Source: RUG12461 sp045661345 (GTDB taxonomy: Bacteria; Bacillota; Clostridia; Lachnospirales; Lachnospiraceae). From it: a stretch of DNA of 64,000 nt. The DNA lies in assembly GCA_045661345.1 (NCBI GenBank), contig JAZRFM010000015.1:97629-161628 (forward strand), given 5' to 3'. The notes beneath the pieces are model-generated. The model saw only the letters and a list, made by a program, of their open reading frames with translations, had not been told where the DNA came from and did not search any database. Shown piece after piece: positions 49,032 through 56,940 of this stretch. Within the stretch, counting starts at the first letter, position 1, and each line of letters starts with the position of its first letter. The translations under genes and the position numbers were made by a program.

Positions 49032-50366
49032 ATGAAAAAACGACTTTTATTATTAAGCACCTTTTTGATTCTGACATCCGCCGGCTGCGGTGTATCCAAT
49101 ACCGGTACCAGCGGCACGGAATCTCCTCCGGATACGTCCGCCGCTGTGAATACAGAAAGCAGTACCCAGGCACTCCCTTCCACAGAGGAGACCACGGAAG
49201 AGACTACCGAACAGGCTACCGAGGAGGAGCCGGAACCCGTATCAAAACGAGAGGCCCTTCTCGGAGAAGAGCCTGTCAAGGGTATCTATGTTTCCGCATG
49301 GGTCGCCGGGACCCCGGACAAAATGGAGGAAATGATTGCCGGCGTCGACGCTACCGAGCTCAATACCATCGTCATCGATGTAAAGGACGATGAGGGACAC
49401 ATCGTTTTTGAGACAGACTCCCCCTTGATCGCGGAGACCGAAGCGACCCGCGTCCTTGTCCATGACATGCCTTCTCTCGTGCAGACCCTCCACGATCATG
49501 GAATCTACGTTATCGGACGTCTTGTGTGCTTCCGGGATGCATACATCGATCAGGTTCATCCGGAATGGGTCTTTCATAATACAGACGGATCCGTCTATCG
49601 CGACGAAAAAAGCTTTGTCTGGATCGACCCAAAAAACGAAGAGGCTCGTGCTTATCTGATGGAAGTAGCGGACGAATGTGAAAAAGCAGGATTTGATGAG
49701 ATCCAGTTCGATTATGTCCGCTATCCGAACAAGCTGCCGGAAGAAGCAGCCGGTGTAGACGGTGATGGACGCAAAGCAGCCATTACGGATTTTGCTCACT
49801 TCGCGAAAGAACATTTTGAAGAGCTTTCCATTCCCTTTTCCATGGATGTATTTGGGATCGTGATCAATGCGGAATATGACCGGAAGATTGTGGGACAGGA
49901 TTACGCGGCGCTTTCCTACGAAACCTCCTGCCTCTCACCGATGGTCTATCCTTCACACTATGCGGATGGCACCTACAAGATTGAACATCCGGATCTGTAT
50001 CCCTACGAAGTTGTTTACGCTTCCATGGAAGAATCCAAAAAACTCCTGGATGAGGCTGCGAAAGAACACGAAGCAGCCGGAGATGCAACGCCTCAGGCCA
50101 TCGTCCGCCCATGGCTGCAGGGCTTCACTGCCAATTATCTGAAGCACTATATCAACTACGGAGCGGAGGAGATCCGCACACAGATTCAGGCAACCTACGA
50201 CGCAGGCTATACGGAATGGCTGATCTGGGATCCCTCCGAGCGTTATCCTTGGGACGCATTTCTGCCGGCAGAGACTGAGGGATCAGAAGAAGCCGCTCCA
50301 GATGACAACGCGACAGAGGCTGCAGCGGAAAGCTCCTCAGATAAAGCAACGGAAGGCAATGAATAA
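49032..50366 (+). CDS. Putative glycoside hydrolase lipoprotein (DUF4015/GHL-type)
   Basis: 444 residues. Lipoprotein signal KKRLLLLSTFLILTSAGC, Ser/Thr-rich linker to about 75, then a TIM-barrel-like domain of the putative glycosyl hydrolase family (DUF4015): GIYVSAWVAGTPDKMEEMI, TIVIDVKDDEGHI, GFDEIQFDYVRYPN with acidic residues at strand ends, FSMDVFGIV, SPMVYPSHYADG. Surface-attached carbohydrate or cell-wall enzyme; substrate unknown. No ribosome site before the ATG. Confidence 0.82.
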   Translation: MKKRLLLLSTFLILTSAGCGVSNTGTSGTESPPDTSAAVNTESSTQALPSTEETTEETTEQATEEEPEPVSKREALLGEEPVKGIYVSAWVAGTPDKMEEMIAGVDATELNTIVIDVKDDEGHIVFETDSPLIAETEATRVLVHDMPSLVQTLHDHGIYVIGRLVCFRDAYIDQVHPEWVFHNTDGSVYRDEKSFVWIDPKNEEARAYLMEVADECEKAGFDEIQFDYVRYPNKLPEEAAGVDGDGRKAAITDFAHFAKEHFEELSIPFSMDVFGIVINAEYDRKIVGQDYAALSYETSCLSPMVYPSHYADGTYKIEHPDLYPYEVVYASMEESKKLLDEAAKEHEAAGDATPQAIVRPWLQGFTANYLKHYINYGAEEIRTQIQATYDAGYTEWLIWDPSERYPWDAFLPAETEGSEEAAPDDNATEAAAESSSDKATEGNE

Positions 50367-50375
50367 GCCTTCCGT
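50349..50375. terminator. Hairpin between convergent GH-like and FecR genes
   Basis: ACGGAAGGC/GCCTTCCGT, 9-bp stem, 9-nt loop, overlapping the GH-like stop region. T-run weak. Confidence 0.6.
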
Positions 50376-50383
50376 GCAGTCTG

Positions 50384-52606
50384 TTACCCTCCGAATATCG
50401 CAGTGATCGTCACGCCACCTGCCGGCATGGTAAAAACGAAACCTCCTATGCTTTGATCGTACGTATACTCTACTGCGGTTCCGTCAGAGGTCTTCGTACA
50501 TGTCAGAGTCTGCTGTGAACCAACCGTCGAATCTGCCCAAAATCTAACAGGCGTGTCGAATCCTACTTCATCCGCGTCTACCCATTCCTGACCCTCCTGC
50601 TTTTTCACGGTTAACGTACAGTTTGTCGCCTGCTTCGTGATGTGATATGTAATCGGAGAAGGTTCAAACCAAGCATAATAGCCTGTATCTTCCCAGGCTT
50701 CAGCAAGGGGAACCCCAATTTGATACTCTCCTTCATTCCATCCGGCCCAGGTGTAGGAATACTCTTCTGTTGAAGCGCATGTCGGCGTAGGGCCTGCATA
50801 GACAGGCCTTTCTCCCTGTTCAACGATCTGCTCTATCAGCAGCGACTCATCCCAGTTATAAAATCTCACCGTCACCGGATGTTTCGGCGTGTTGATCCAA
50901 TGCGCATAAAACACCTTATCCCCGGTATCGGCTGCGGAAATGGCTGTTACTTTGGTGCCACCTGATTGTGCTGTATACCACCCGTCAAAAGCATAGGTAT
51001 AGGCCTCCGTTTCTGCCTTTATCACATCCGTCGGAAGCACCGCTCCTACACCCTGTGTGTATGACGTAATGTTTCCGCTCTGGATCGTTCCGCCTTCCGG
51101 ATGCAAGGTCACGGAATAGACTCCTGGCGTCACCGGGGGAGTGGGTCCTACTGGGGGAGTGGGGTCTGCCGGGGTAGCGGGATCTACGGGCGCGGGTGTC
51201 GTTCCCGGAGTGGGAACTGGCGTTTCACCCGGTATCACCGTTCCCGGTATGACAGCACCGTTGATCGGAATCTGTGCTGTGGTACCTGTCCCGGCATTCC
51301 TTGTGCCTGTCCGAGTGTTGTCAGTACCGTTATCACCCTGCTCATCTACAGCGCCATCTGCAGAAAGAGCGGGAGCGCCCTGTGTCGCGGTTCCCTGCAT
51401 CGTAGCATCAACAGAGCCCTCTGTCGCAGCGGCCAGCATCTGCTTGATCTCTGTCTCCGAAAGATTGCTTCCTGCTGATTCCGTTGTGCTCGCCTTCATG
51501 GCATCCGACACGCCGCCAAGGAGTTCCAGCAGCGCATCTCCTTCAATTCCGGCATCTGCAGCTTCCTTGCAAACCTTTTTCATGGAATCCATCGCGCCAT
51601 CCATGAGTTCGGAAAGGGAGTCTCCTTCGTAGCCCGCATCCGTACCTGCATCGAGGACCTCTCTCATGCCTGTTAAGATGGCGGTCTCCAGGTCCAGATC
51701 ATCTCCTGCGATCTCCGATGCTTCTTTTGCAGCTTTCATCATCTCTTCTGCGCGTTTGCCCATCAGCGGAATGGTATCGGACTCTCCAAAGATGGGGGTG
51801 CCATTTACGCTTGTAATTGCCGCAAGCGCAGCGATCTTATCTCCGGAAAAACCAGTCGAATCCAAAACGCGGATGGTCAGATCCTCACTCTCTACGATCG
51901 CATTCAACGCTGACGGCGGAAGATCCTCCTCCTTGAAAGGCTCCAGTTGGTAAGAGATAGAGCCCCCTCCTTCCTCATTGTTTTCAATATGGATCGTGGC
52001 CTTCTGTCCGGGCGGGACCTGAATCGTAATCTTTTCATGCGTGAGGGGATGTTCTGCCACAAGTTCCACAGTACCGTCTGTCACCATCAAAATCGGATTT
52101 CCGTTGCTGTCTACTCCTACATACGCGGAGGTTCCCCGAATCCCACAGATCAAAGAGGAGGCCTTAACGTCAAAGGTGTATCCGTCTTCCAGTTTCTCTG
52201 TCACATTAAAAAAGAGGTTGCCTTCCTTCAGGTCGAATTCCAGGGCTTTTCCCTTTGCATGAACCTCGGCCTTACTGTTCTCCTCCATCGTGATGAGTTT
52301 CGTCTCATCCAAAGACAGCATGATCAGGCTTTCATCTCCTGTCGTAATGCTCTGTCCGGAGGAGAGCCGCATCTGTTCTTTGACCGACTGCTCTTTTCCG
52401 TTTTCATCATAGAGATTGACAGTCCCGACCAGCCGCTGAAGCCGCATCATGACTGCCGTCACCCCGCCGTTATGCGAAGTAACGCCGATCACAACCCCTG
52501 CAATGACACAAACAGCAAGAACCGGAAGAAGTACAAGAAGCAGCTTCTTCTTGCTTTTGCCGGTTTTTTCTGTCGATTGACCTTGATCCTCTGATGATAA
52601 TGCCAT
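50384..52606 (-). CDS. Membrane-anchored FecR-domain protein with C-terminal InlB-type repeat
   Basis: 740 residues. Cytoplasmic N-tail, one membrane segment (about 20-42), FecR-like domain (about 55-215: GTVNLYDENGKEQ, LSSGQSITTGDES, VKASSLICGIRGTSAYVG), a helical part with repeats of the type DLETAILTGMREVLDAG/ALLELLGGVSDAMK, a Pro/Thr stalk, and an InlB/Flg_new-type beta repeat (YAFDGWYTAQSGGTKVTAI) plus a final beta domain. Here FecR probably forms an extracellular sensor or ligand-binding scaffold, not an iron-citrate anti-sigma factor. ATG at 52606 preferred (GGAG 9 nt before). Last gene of the cyclase operon. Confidence 0.82.
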   Translation of the reverse strand: MALSSEDQGQSTEKTGKSKKKLLLVLLPVLAVCVIAGVVIGVTSHNGGVTAVMMRLQRLVGTVNLYDENGKEQSVKEQMRLSSGQSITTGDESLIMLSLDETKLITMEENSKAEVHAKGKALEFDLKEGNLFFNVTEKLEDGYTFDVKASSLICGIRGTSAYVGVDSNGNPILMVTDGTVELVAEHPLTHEKITIQVPPGQKATIHIENNEEGGGSISYQLEPFKEEDLPPSALNAIVESEDLTIRVLDSTGFSGDKIAALAAITSVNGTPIFGESDTIPLMGKRAEEMMKAAKEASEIAGDDLDLETAILTGMREVLDAGTDAGYEGDSLSELMDGAMDSMKKVCKEAADAGIEGDALLELLGGVSDAMKASTTESAGSNLSETEIKQMLAAATEGSVDATMQGTATQGAPALSADGAVDEQGDNGTDNTRTGTRNAGTGTTAQIPINGAVIPGTVIPGETPVPTPGTTPAPVDPATPADPTPPVGPTPPVTPGVYSVTLHPEGGTIQSGNITSYTQGVGAVLPTDVIKAETEAYTYAFDGWYTAQSGGTKVTAISAADTGDKVFYAHWINTPKHPVTVRFYNWDESLLIEQIVEQGERPVYAGPTPTCASTEEYSYTWAGWNEGEYQIGVPLAEAWEDTGYYAWFEPSPITYHITKQATNCTLTVKKQEGQEWVDADEVGFDTPVRFWADSTVGSQQTLTCTKTSDGTAVEYTYDQSIGGFVFTMPAGGVTITAIFGG

Positions 52607-52682
52607 ATCTCTTTTCTCCATCCTGTCAAAAACGCAAAGCCATCAACTACTCCATCACTAAGTTGATCATATCACAAAAACA

Positions 52683-54143
52683 TCACTTCTGCCATGCCTC
52701 GCTCTCACGGAATAATTGCAGCAGCTCTCCGTCTATCTGTCCATCATCCCGCATTTTCTCAAGAATCGAAAATGCCTTCTCGGGCGGCATGGGGGGCTTA
52801 TACGGCCTATCCTCTGCGGTAAGTGCATCATAGACGTCGATAATGGTCAGAAGCCTCGACTCTTTCGGCAGTTCCGACTCTGTCAGTCCTTTGGGGTACC
52901 CCTTCCCATTCAAATATTCATGATGCGATCCGGACCAGAAAGGCACATCCTTATAAATCCCTTTGAAATTCATCTTTTCAAGCATTCTGGCCGTATAGAC
53001 CACATGACTTTGGATCTTTTTTCGTTCTTCTATCGTCAGTGTCCCTTTTTTTATGGTGATGCTCGTGAGTTCCTGCTCGTTGAGCAGCGGGATCTCTTCA
53101 TTTTCGGCTGTCTTACAGGAGATCGCAGCATAAGATCGCAATTCCGCAACCGTTTCATCCGTCAAAAAGCCTGCACGGTTCGCAGAATCGATCGCTTCCC
53201 ACGCGCTTTTCAACTGTGCTGCTTTTTCTTCACACGCCGCAGCGTTTTCCGGATGCTCCAAGGCCTCCACTTTTTCCATAAGAACAGCGATATCCACGCG
53301 GTTTTTGATCCCGTCATAAAGCGACCCCAGGCGATCCGGCTTATCCAGCAGTTCAAGCGGGACGATCAATTTCCCGATATCATGGAGCCAGATGCTCATC
53401 AGATAAGCATCTTTGGCATCTTTCGTAAAAGTCCACGGATTCCCCGTGTCATTCAGATAGTCGATGAACCGGTCCGCATAATGCACCATGCTCCGGGTGT
53501 GATTGGCATTATAGGAGCTTCTGGCATCGATCGCATCCACCATCACCTCTACAAAAGAATGCAGCATGTCATTCACTTCTTTTGCCAGCTGATGATTATT
53601 CAGGCTGACGGCTGCAAGCGAAGCGAGCGCCGAGATCACTTCCTCATACAAAGGATCAAACGGTATGGTCTTTCCTTCCTCATCCTGCGCATTGATGAGC
53701 TGGAGCACCCCGATGGGCTGGTTTTTCTCATCGTCCATAGGGATCACCAGCATGGATCCGGTGCGATAGTGGTTGATCGCATCATATTTCTGTGCGCCGG
53801 TAAAATCATATTCCGTAGATTCATAGATATCCGGAATATTGATCTTTTTATTGTCCAGCGCCGCGCAGGCGCATACATTTCCGCGTCCGAGCTTCACCGG
53901 CGGCAGGTTCACGTTGCTGCTCTGCTCCGCCATACTGGTGCCTTTGGATTTTGTATAGACCGTATGGAAATGAAGAAACTCTCCCTCCAGAATATAAACG
54001 GTTCCCGCATCACAATGACAGGTGTCCATGGCCTCAGTCAGGATCTTTTGCATCAATTTGTCAAAATCCTTTTCCACGCTGAGATCGAGTGCAATCTTGA
54101 TCATGCGGTCAAGACTGTATGTTCTTTTCGGTGTCGTCGTCAT
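52683..54143 (-). CDS. GAF-HD-GYP phosphodiesterase-type signalling protein
   Basis: 486 residues, soluble. GAF domain (about 20-180) followed by an HD-GYP domain (about 190-486) with NANHTRSMVHYADRF, the metal site HDIGKLIVP, and the signature HHEYLNGKGYP plus IIDVYDALTAEDRPYKP. HD-GYP enzymes hydrolyse cyclic di-GMP or related cyclic nucleotides. The domain has an insertion between the HD and GYP parts (about 270-370). Its ATG overlaps the MBL stop, so it is coupled to it. GAF could bind the cyclase product. Confidence 0.9.
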   Translation of the reverse strand: MTTTPKRTYSLDRMIKIALDLSVEKDFDKLMQKILTEAMDTCHCDAGTVYILEGEFLHFHTVYTKSKGTSMAEQSSNVNLPPVKLGRGNVCACAALDNKKINIPDIYESTEYDFTGAQKYDAINHYRTGSMLVIPMDDEKNQPIGVLQLINAQDEEGKTIPFDPLYEEVISALASLAAVSLNNHQLAKEVNDMLHSFVEVMVDAIDARSSYNANHTRSMVHYADRFIDYLNDTGNPWTFTKDAKDAYLMSIWLHDIGKLIVPLELLDKPDRLGSLYDGIKNRVDIAVLMEKVEALEHPENAAACEEKAAQLKSAWEAIDSANRAGFLTDETVAELRSYAAISCKTAENEEIPLLNEQELTSITIKKGTLTIEERKKIQSHVVYTARMLEKMNFKGIYKDVPFWSGSHHEYLNGKGYPKGLTESELPKESRLLTIIDVYDALTAEDRPYKPPMPPEKAFSILEKMRDDGQIDGELLQLFRESEAWQK

Positions 54144-54946
54144 AGTCGTATGATCTCTCCCTCTTTTGCAAAAGAAATCCGTTCTGTCTTCACTTTGTCT
54201 TCCCATTCTTTCAGAAAGCGATCTGTATGTCCGGGATCATGATGTACGATCTTCAGCTGCTTCACATGCGCCTTTTCCATGATGATCAGCCCCTGAGAGA
54301 CCGTAGAATGTCCATATCCTCTGCGCGTTTGATACTCTTCTTCCGTATATTGTCCGTCAAAAAACAGAAGATCGGCATTTTTAGCGAAATCGATCAGCGT
54401 ACCCTCTGTCGCCTCGTCATATTCATAATCCGTCGCATAAACAATGCTTTTTCCATGATAGGTCACTCTGTATACCGTGCTGTCCCCGGGATGCACGGAT
54501 TTTGCAGCGTCGATTTCCATCTCGCCGATCATCACGGGGAACTGCGCATCATGCGTCGTGACCCTGGCCGGATATACATCAAGCCCGCACGGCCATCCGG
54601 GATGTCTGAAGATCTGATCGATCTGCTCCCTGAGCGTGGTTCCCTCCTGTTTTCTCGCATAGAGGTCAACGCTGTGCCCCTTATCGTTCAAATGCGGAAT
54701 ATACGGCAATCCCAGCACATGATCCAGGTGCATATGCGTAAAAAACACGGAAACAGGATCATCCGGAATATCAGGCGCATTCAGGATACCGTTCCCTGCA
54801 TCCAGAAAAATCGATCTTCCTCCGGCCTGCACCAACAGGCAGGACGTCGCACCTCCATATTCCAGCGTATCTTTCCCCGAAGTCGGGGTGGATCCCCTGA
54901 CTCCGAGAAGCGAGACCTTGATTTCATCTGCATTCGTTCCGTTCAT
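54140..54946 (-). CDS. Metallo-beta-lactamase-fold hydrolase, possible cyclic phosphodiesterase
   Basis: 268 residues. MBL fold with metal motif FFTHMHLDHVLGLPYI, later His in HPGDSTVYR, Asp in VYATDYEYD and HHDPGHTD. The N-terminus LLGVRGSTPTSGKDTLEYGGATSCLLV is typical of the group containing PhnP-like and cyclic-nucleotide phosphodiesterase relatives, not beta-lactamases. Lies between the cyclase and HD-GYP genes, so removal of the cyclic nucleotide is a reasonable role; substrate unproven. Confidence 0.85.
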   Translation of the reverse strand: MNGTNADEIKVSLLGVRGSTPTSGKDTLEYGGATSCLLVQAGGRSIFLDAGNGILNAPDIPDDPVSVFFTHMHLDHVLGLPYIPHLNDKGHSVDLYARKQEGTTLREQIDQIFRHPGWPCGLDVYPARVTTHDAQFPVMIGEMEIDAAKSVHPGDSTVYRVTYHGKSIVYATDYEYDEATEGTLIDFAKNADLLFFDGQYTEEEYQTRRGYGHSTVSQGLIIMEKAHVKQLKIVHHDPGHTDRFLKEWEDKVKTERISFAKEGEIIRL

Positions 54947-54994
54947 AACAACAGCCTTCTCCTCTCCCCCTCATCGGACAGTACGCTCATTGTC

Positions 54995-56791
54995 TTATTT
55001 CAGATTTTCCACCTTCAGCACTTCAAACCCTTCGGCCTTGCCCTTCAGCTTGATCGTTCCGCCAAGAGACGTCACAGTCACTCTGTCTCCGAGCTGATCT
55101 GCCACGGAACGGCTGATGTAGACCGTCCCTCCCGGGGCATTGGCTTCCAGTCTGGCTGCGGTATTGACCGTATCACCGATGGCTGTATAATCCATATGGC
55201 GTTCAGAACCCATATTTCCTACAACGGCCGAGCCGTAATTGACACCCACGCCGACGTTCAGTTCTTCTCCGATCTCGGATTTCAGTTCCTCGGACACGCC
55301 ATGTGCGCCTTCTATGATCTCCATCGCGGTACGAACGGCATGATAGACGCCATCCTCCTGCGGCAGCGGCGCGCCCCAGAATGCCATCATCGCATCACCG
55401 ACAAATTTATCCAGCGTTCCATGATTTCGCTCCACACAGCCACTTGCCATGGTCAGATACTTATTTAGGATGTAGACCACTTTCTCGGGATCCAGCCTCT
55501 CGGACATCGTGGTAAACCCTCTGACGTCCACAAAGAGTACCGCGATCTCGCAGCTTTTTCCGCCCAGCCCGATGTTTTCCGTGCCTTCTTTTAAGATCTC
55601 TTCCACGATCTCCGGCGCCACATATCGTTCAAAGGTACGTGTGATCTCCCTCTTTTCCATCGCAGAACGGATGTAATGCGCTACGATCGAGACCAGACAT
55701 CCTGCGATGACGCCCACCGGAATCCACAAGGGATGCATCAGATAACCCGCATTGTACAGCGCAACACAGATGAGCAAAGACCCAACTGCTGCCGCAGCGG
55801 TGATGATCACAGAGAGCAGCACTTTGGTGCGGAGGCAGATGAACGTGATGATCCATGTGATCGCAAAAAGAAGGATCAATTGAAGCAGATCCGGCACTTC
55901 CGTCTTGTAATCATTTTTTAAGATGGCATCTATGACATTTGCATGCACCTCGACCCCGTACATCTGCTCATTCCGGGCGATCGGGGTAAAACAAGCATCC
56001 TGCAGTCCTGTCGCATAAGGTCCGATCAGAACAATTTTTCCTGCATAATAATCCGATGGAACAGTCCCATCGATCAGATCGGCCACGGATACATGATCAT
56101 AATACCCTCCCGGCCCTGCAGTATAGGACACGTAAAACATGCCTCTGCTGTCCGTCGGCGGTTCCGTAATCTCCAAGCCCTGCTTTTCTGCATAAAGCTT
56201 GGCCGCCTGATACCCGATGGAATAGACTTTCTCACCATCCGGCTCGAGATATAACATCGCATGCCTCATGATCCCGTCGGAATCATACATCGCATTGACA
56301 TGCCCCTGCGTCGTGACATCTTTCAGCGCATCATAAGGCTCATCGTATGCCAAAATGGCAAAATCATCCATATAATAGCCGTTCGCTGACTCAGCGATCT
56401 GACTGTCAAACGTTGCACCCGTTGCGGTCACGACACATCCCAGTTTTTCTGCTGCATCAGCCAGATGCTGATCTGCCTGCGGATCTGTCTCGCCGGAATA
56501 CAAAGTATCGATCGCCACCACAGCCGGCTGATTCTCAGGATCAGCAGCCAATGCGTCCAGCGAAGATGCGATCACATTTCTGTCCCAGGTCTGATAGGGG
56601 CCGATCCGGTTTAACGCATCTTCGTCAATCCCAATGACGACGATATCCCCACTTGTCACCTGCGGACGCTCAAACAGGACATCCTGCATCCACCTGTCCA
56701 GTCTTGTCAATGCTCCCGCTATCACTAGAAGCACAACAATGAGTGCCACGATACATGCCTGAACTGCTCTGTTATTGAATATTTTTTTCAT
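54995..56791 (-). CDS. CHASE2-domain class III adenylate/guanylate cyclase
   Basis: 598 residues. Membrane segment (about 8-28), extracytoplasmic CHASE2 sensor (about 35-300: DIVVIGIDEDALNRIGPYQTWDR, AVVAIDTLYSGE, GKIVLIGPYATGLQDACFTP), three membrane segments (about 305-375), then a class III cyclase domain (about 405-590). Metal-binding Asp in FVDVRGFT and FVGDAMMAFWG, Lys in LDKFVGD and Asp in MDYTAIGD fit ATP use, and TVNTAARLE supplies the Asn/Arg transition-state residues, so it should be active. GGGGG before the ATG. First gene of the four-gene operon. Confidence 0.93.
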   Translation of the reverse strand: MKKIFNNRAVQACIVALIVVLLVIAGALTRLDRWMQDVLFERPQVTSGDIVVIGIDEDALNRIGPYQTWDRNVIASSLDALAADPENQPAVVAIDTLYSGETDPQADQHLADAAEKLGCVVTATGATFDSQIAESANGYYMDDFAILAYDEPYDALKDVTTQGHVNAMYDSDGIMRHAMLYLEPDGEKVYSIGYQAAKLYAEKQGLEITEPPTDSRGMFYVSYTAGPGGYYDHVSVADLIDGTVPSDYYAGKIVLIGPYATGLQDACFTPIARNEQMYGVEVHANVIDAILKNDYKTEVPDLLQLILLFAITWIITFICLRTKVLLSVIITAAAAVGSLLICVALYNAGYLMHPLWIPVGVIAGCLVSIVAHYIRSAMEKREITRTFERYVAPEIVEEILKEGTENIGLGGKSCEIAVLFVDVRGFTTMSERLDPEKVVYILNKYLTMASGCVERNHGTLDKFVGDAMMAFWGAPLPQEDGVYHAVRTAMEIIEGAHGVSEELKSEIGEELNVGVGVNYGSAVVGNMGSERHMDYTAIGDTVNTAARLEANAPGGTVYISRSVADQLGDRVTVTSLGGTIKLKGKAEGFEVLKVENLK

Positions 56792-56837
56792 CTGTCCCCC
56801 TGACCGTGATCCATCACTTTTTTCTACCTGTCTCTAT

Positions 56838-56866
56838 AGAATAGTACATTTTTCGGCTCTCTACAA
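56838..56866 (-). promoter_or_regulatory. Predicted promoter of the cyclase operon
   Basis: Minus strand TTGTAG (56861-56866), 17-bp spacer, TATTCT (56838-56843); leader about 40 nt. Confidence 0.5.
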
Positions 56867-56881
56867 TACATCTGTCTATGC

Positions 56882-56916
56882 AAAAAAGGCCTGACCTTTC
56901 GGTCAGACCTCTTTTT
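56882..56916 (-). terminator. Terminator of the opp operon
   Basis: CTGACC/GGTCAG core extended by flanking GG/CC and A/T runs, six T residues in the minus direction, 25 nt past the oppA stop. Confidence 0.85.
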
Positions 56917-56940
56917 GCTCATCATTTCAGCAAACCGTTA

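Noticed and set aside
50384..52606. FecR protein as an iron-citrate anti-sigma factor
   Set aside because: No sigma factor or TonB receptor is nearby; the domain order with an InlB-type repeat and linkage to a cyclase suggest another role.
52716..54242. 508-codon plus-strand frame opposite the GAF-HD-GYP gene
   Set aside because: Composition is that of an antisense frame and the minus strand carries the HD-GYP signature.
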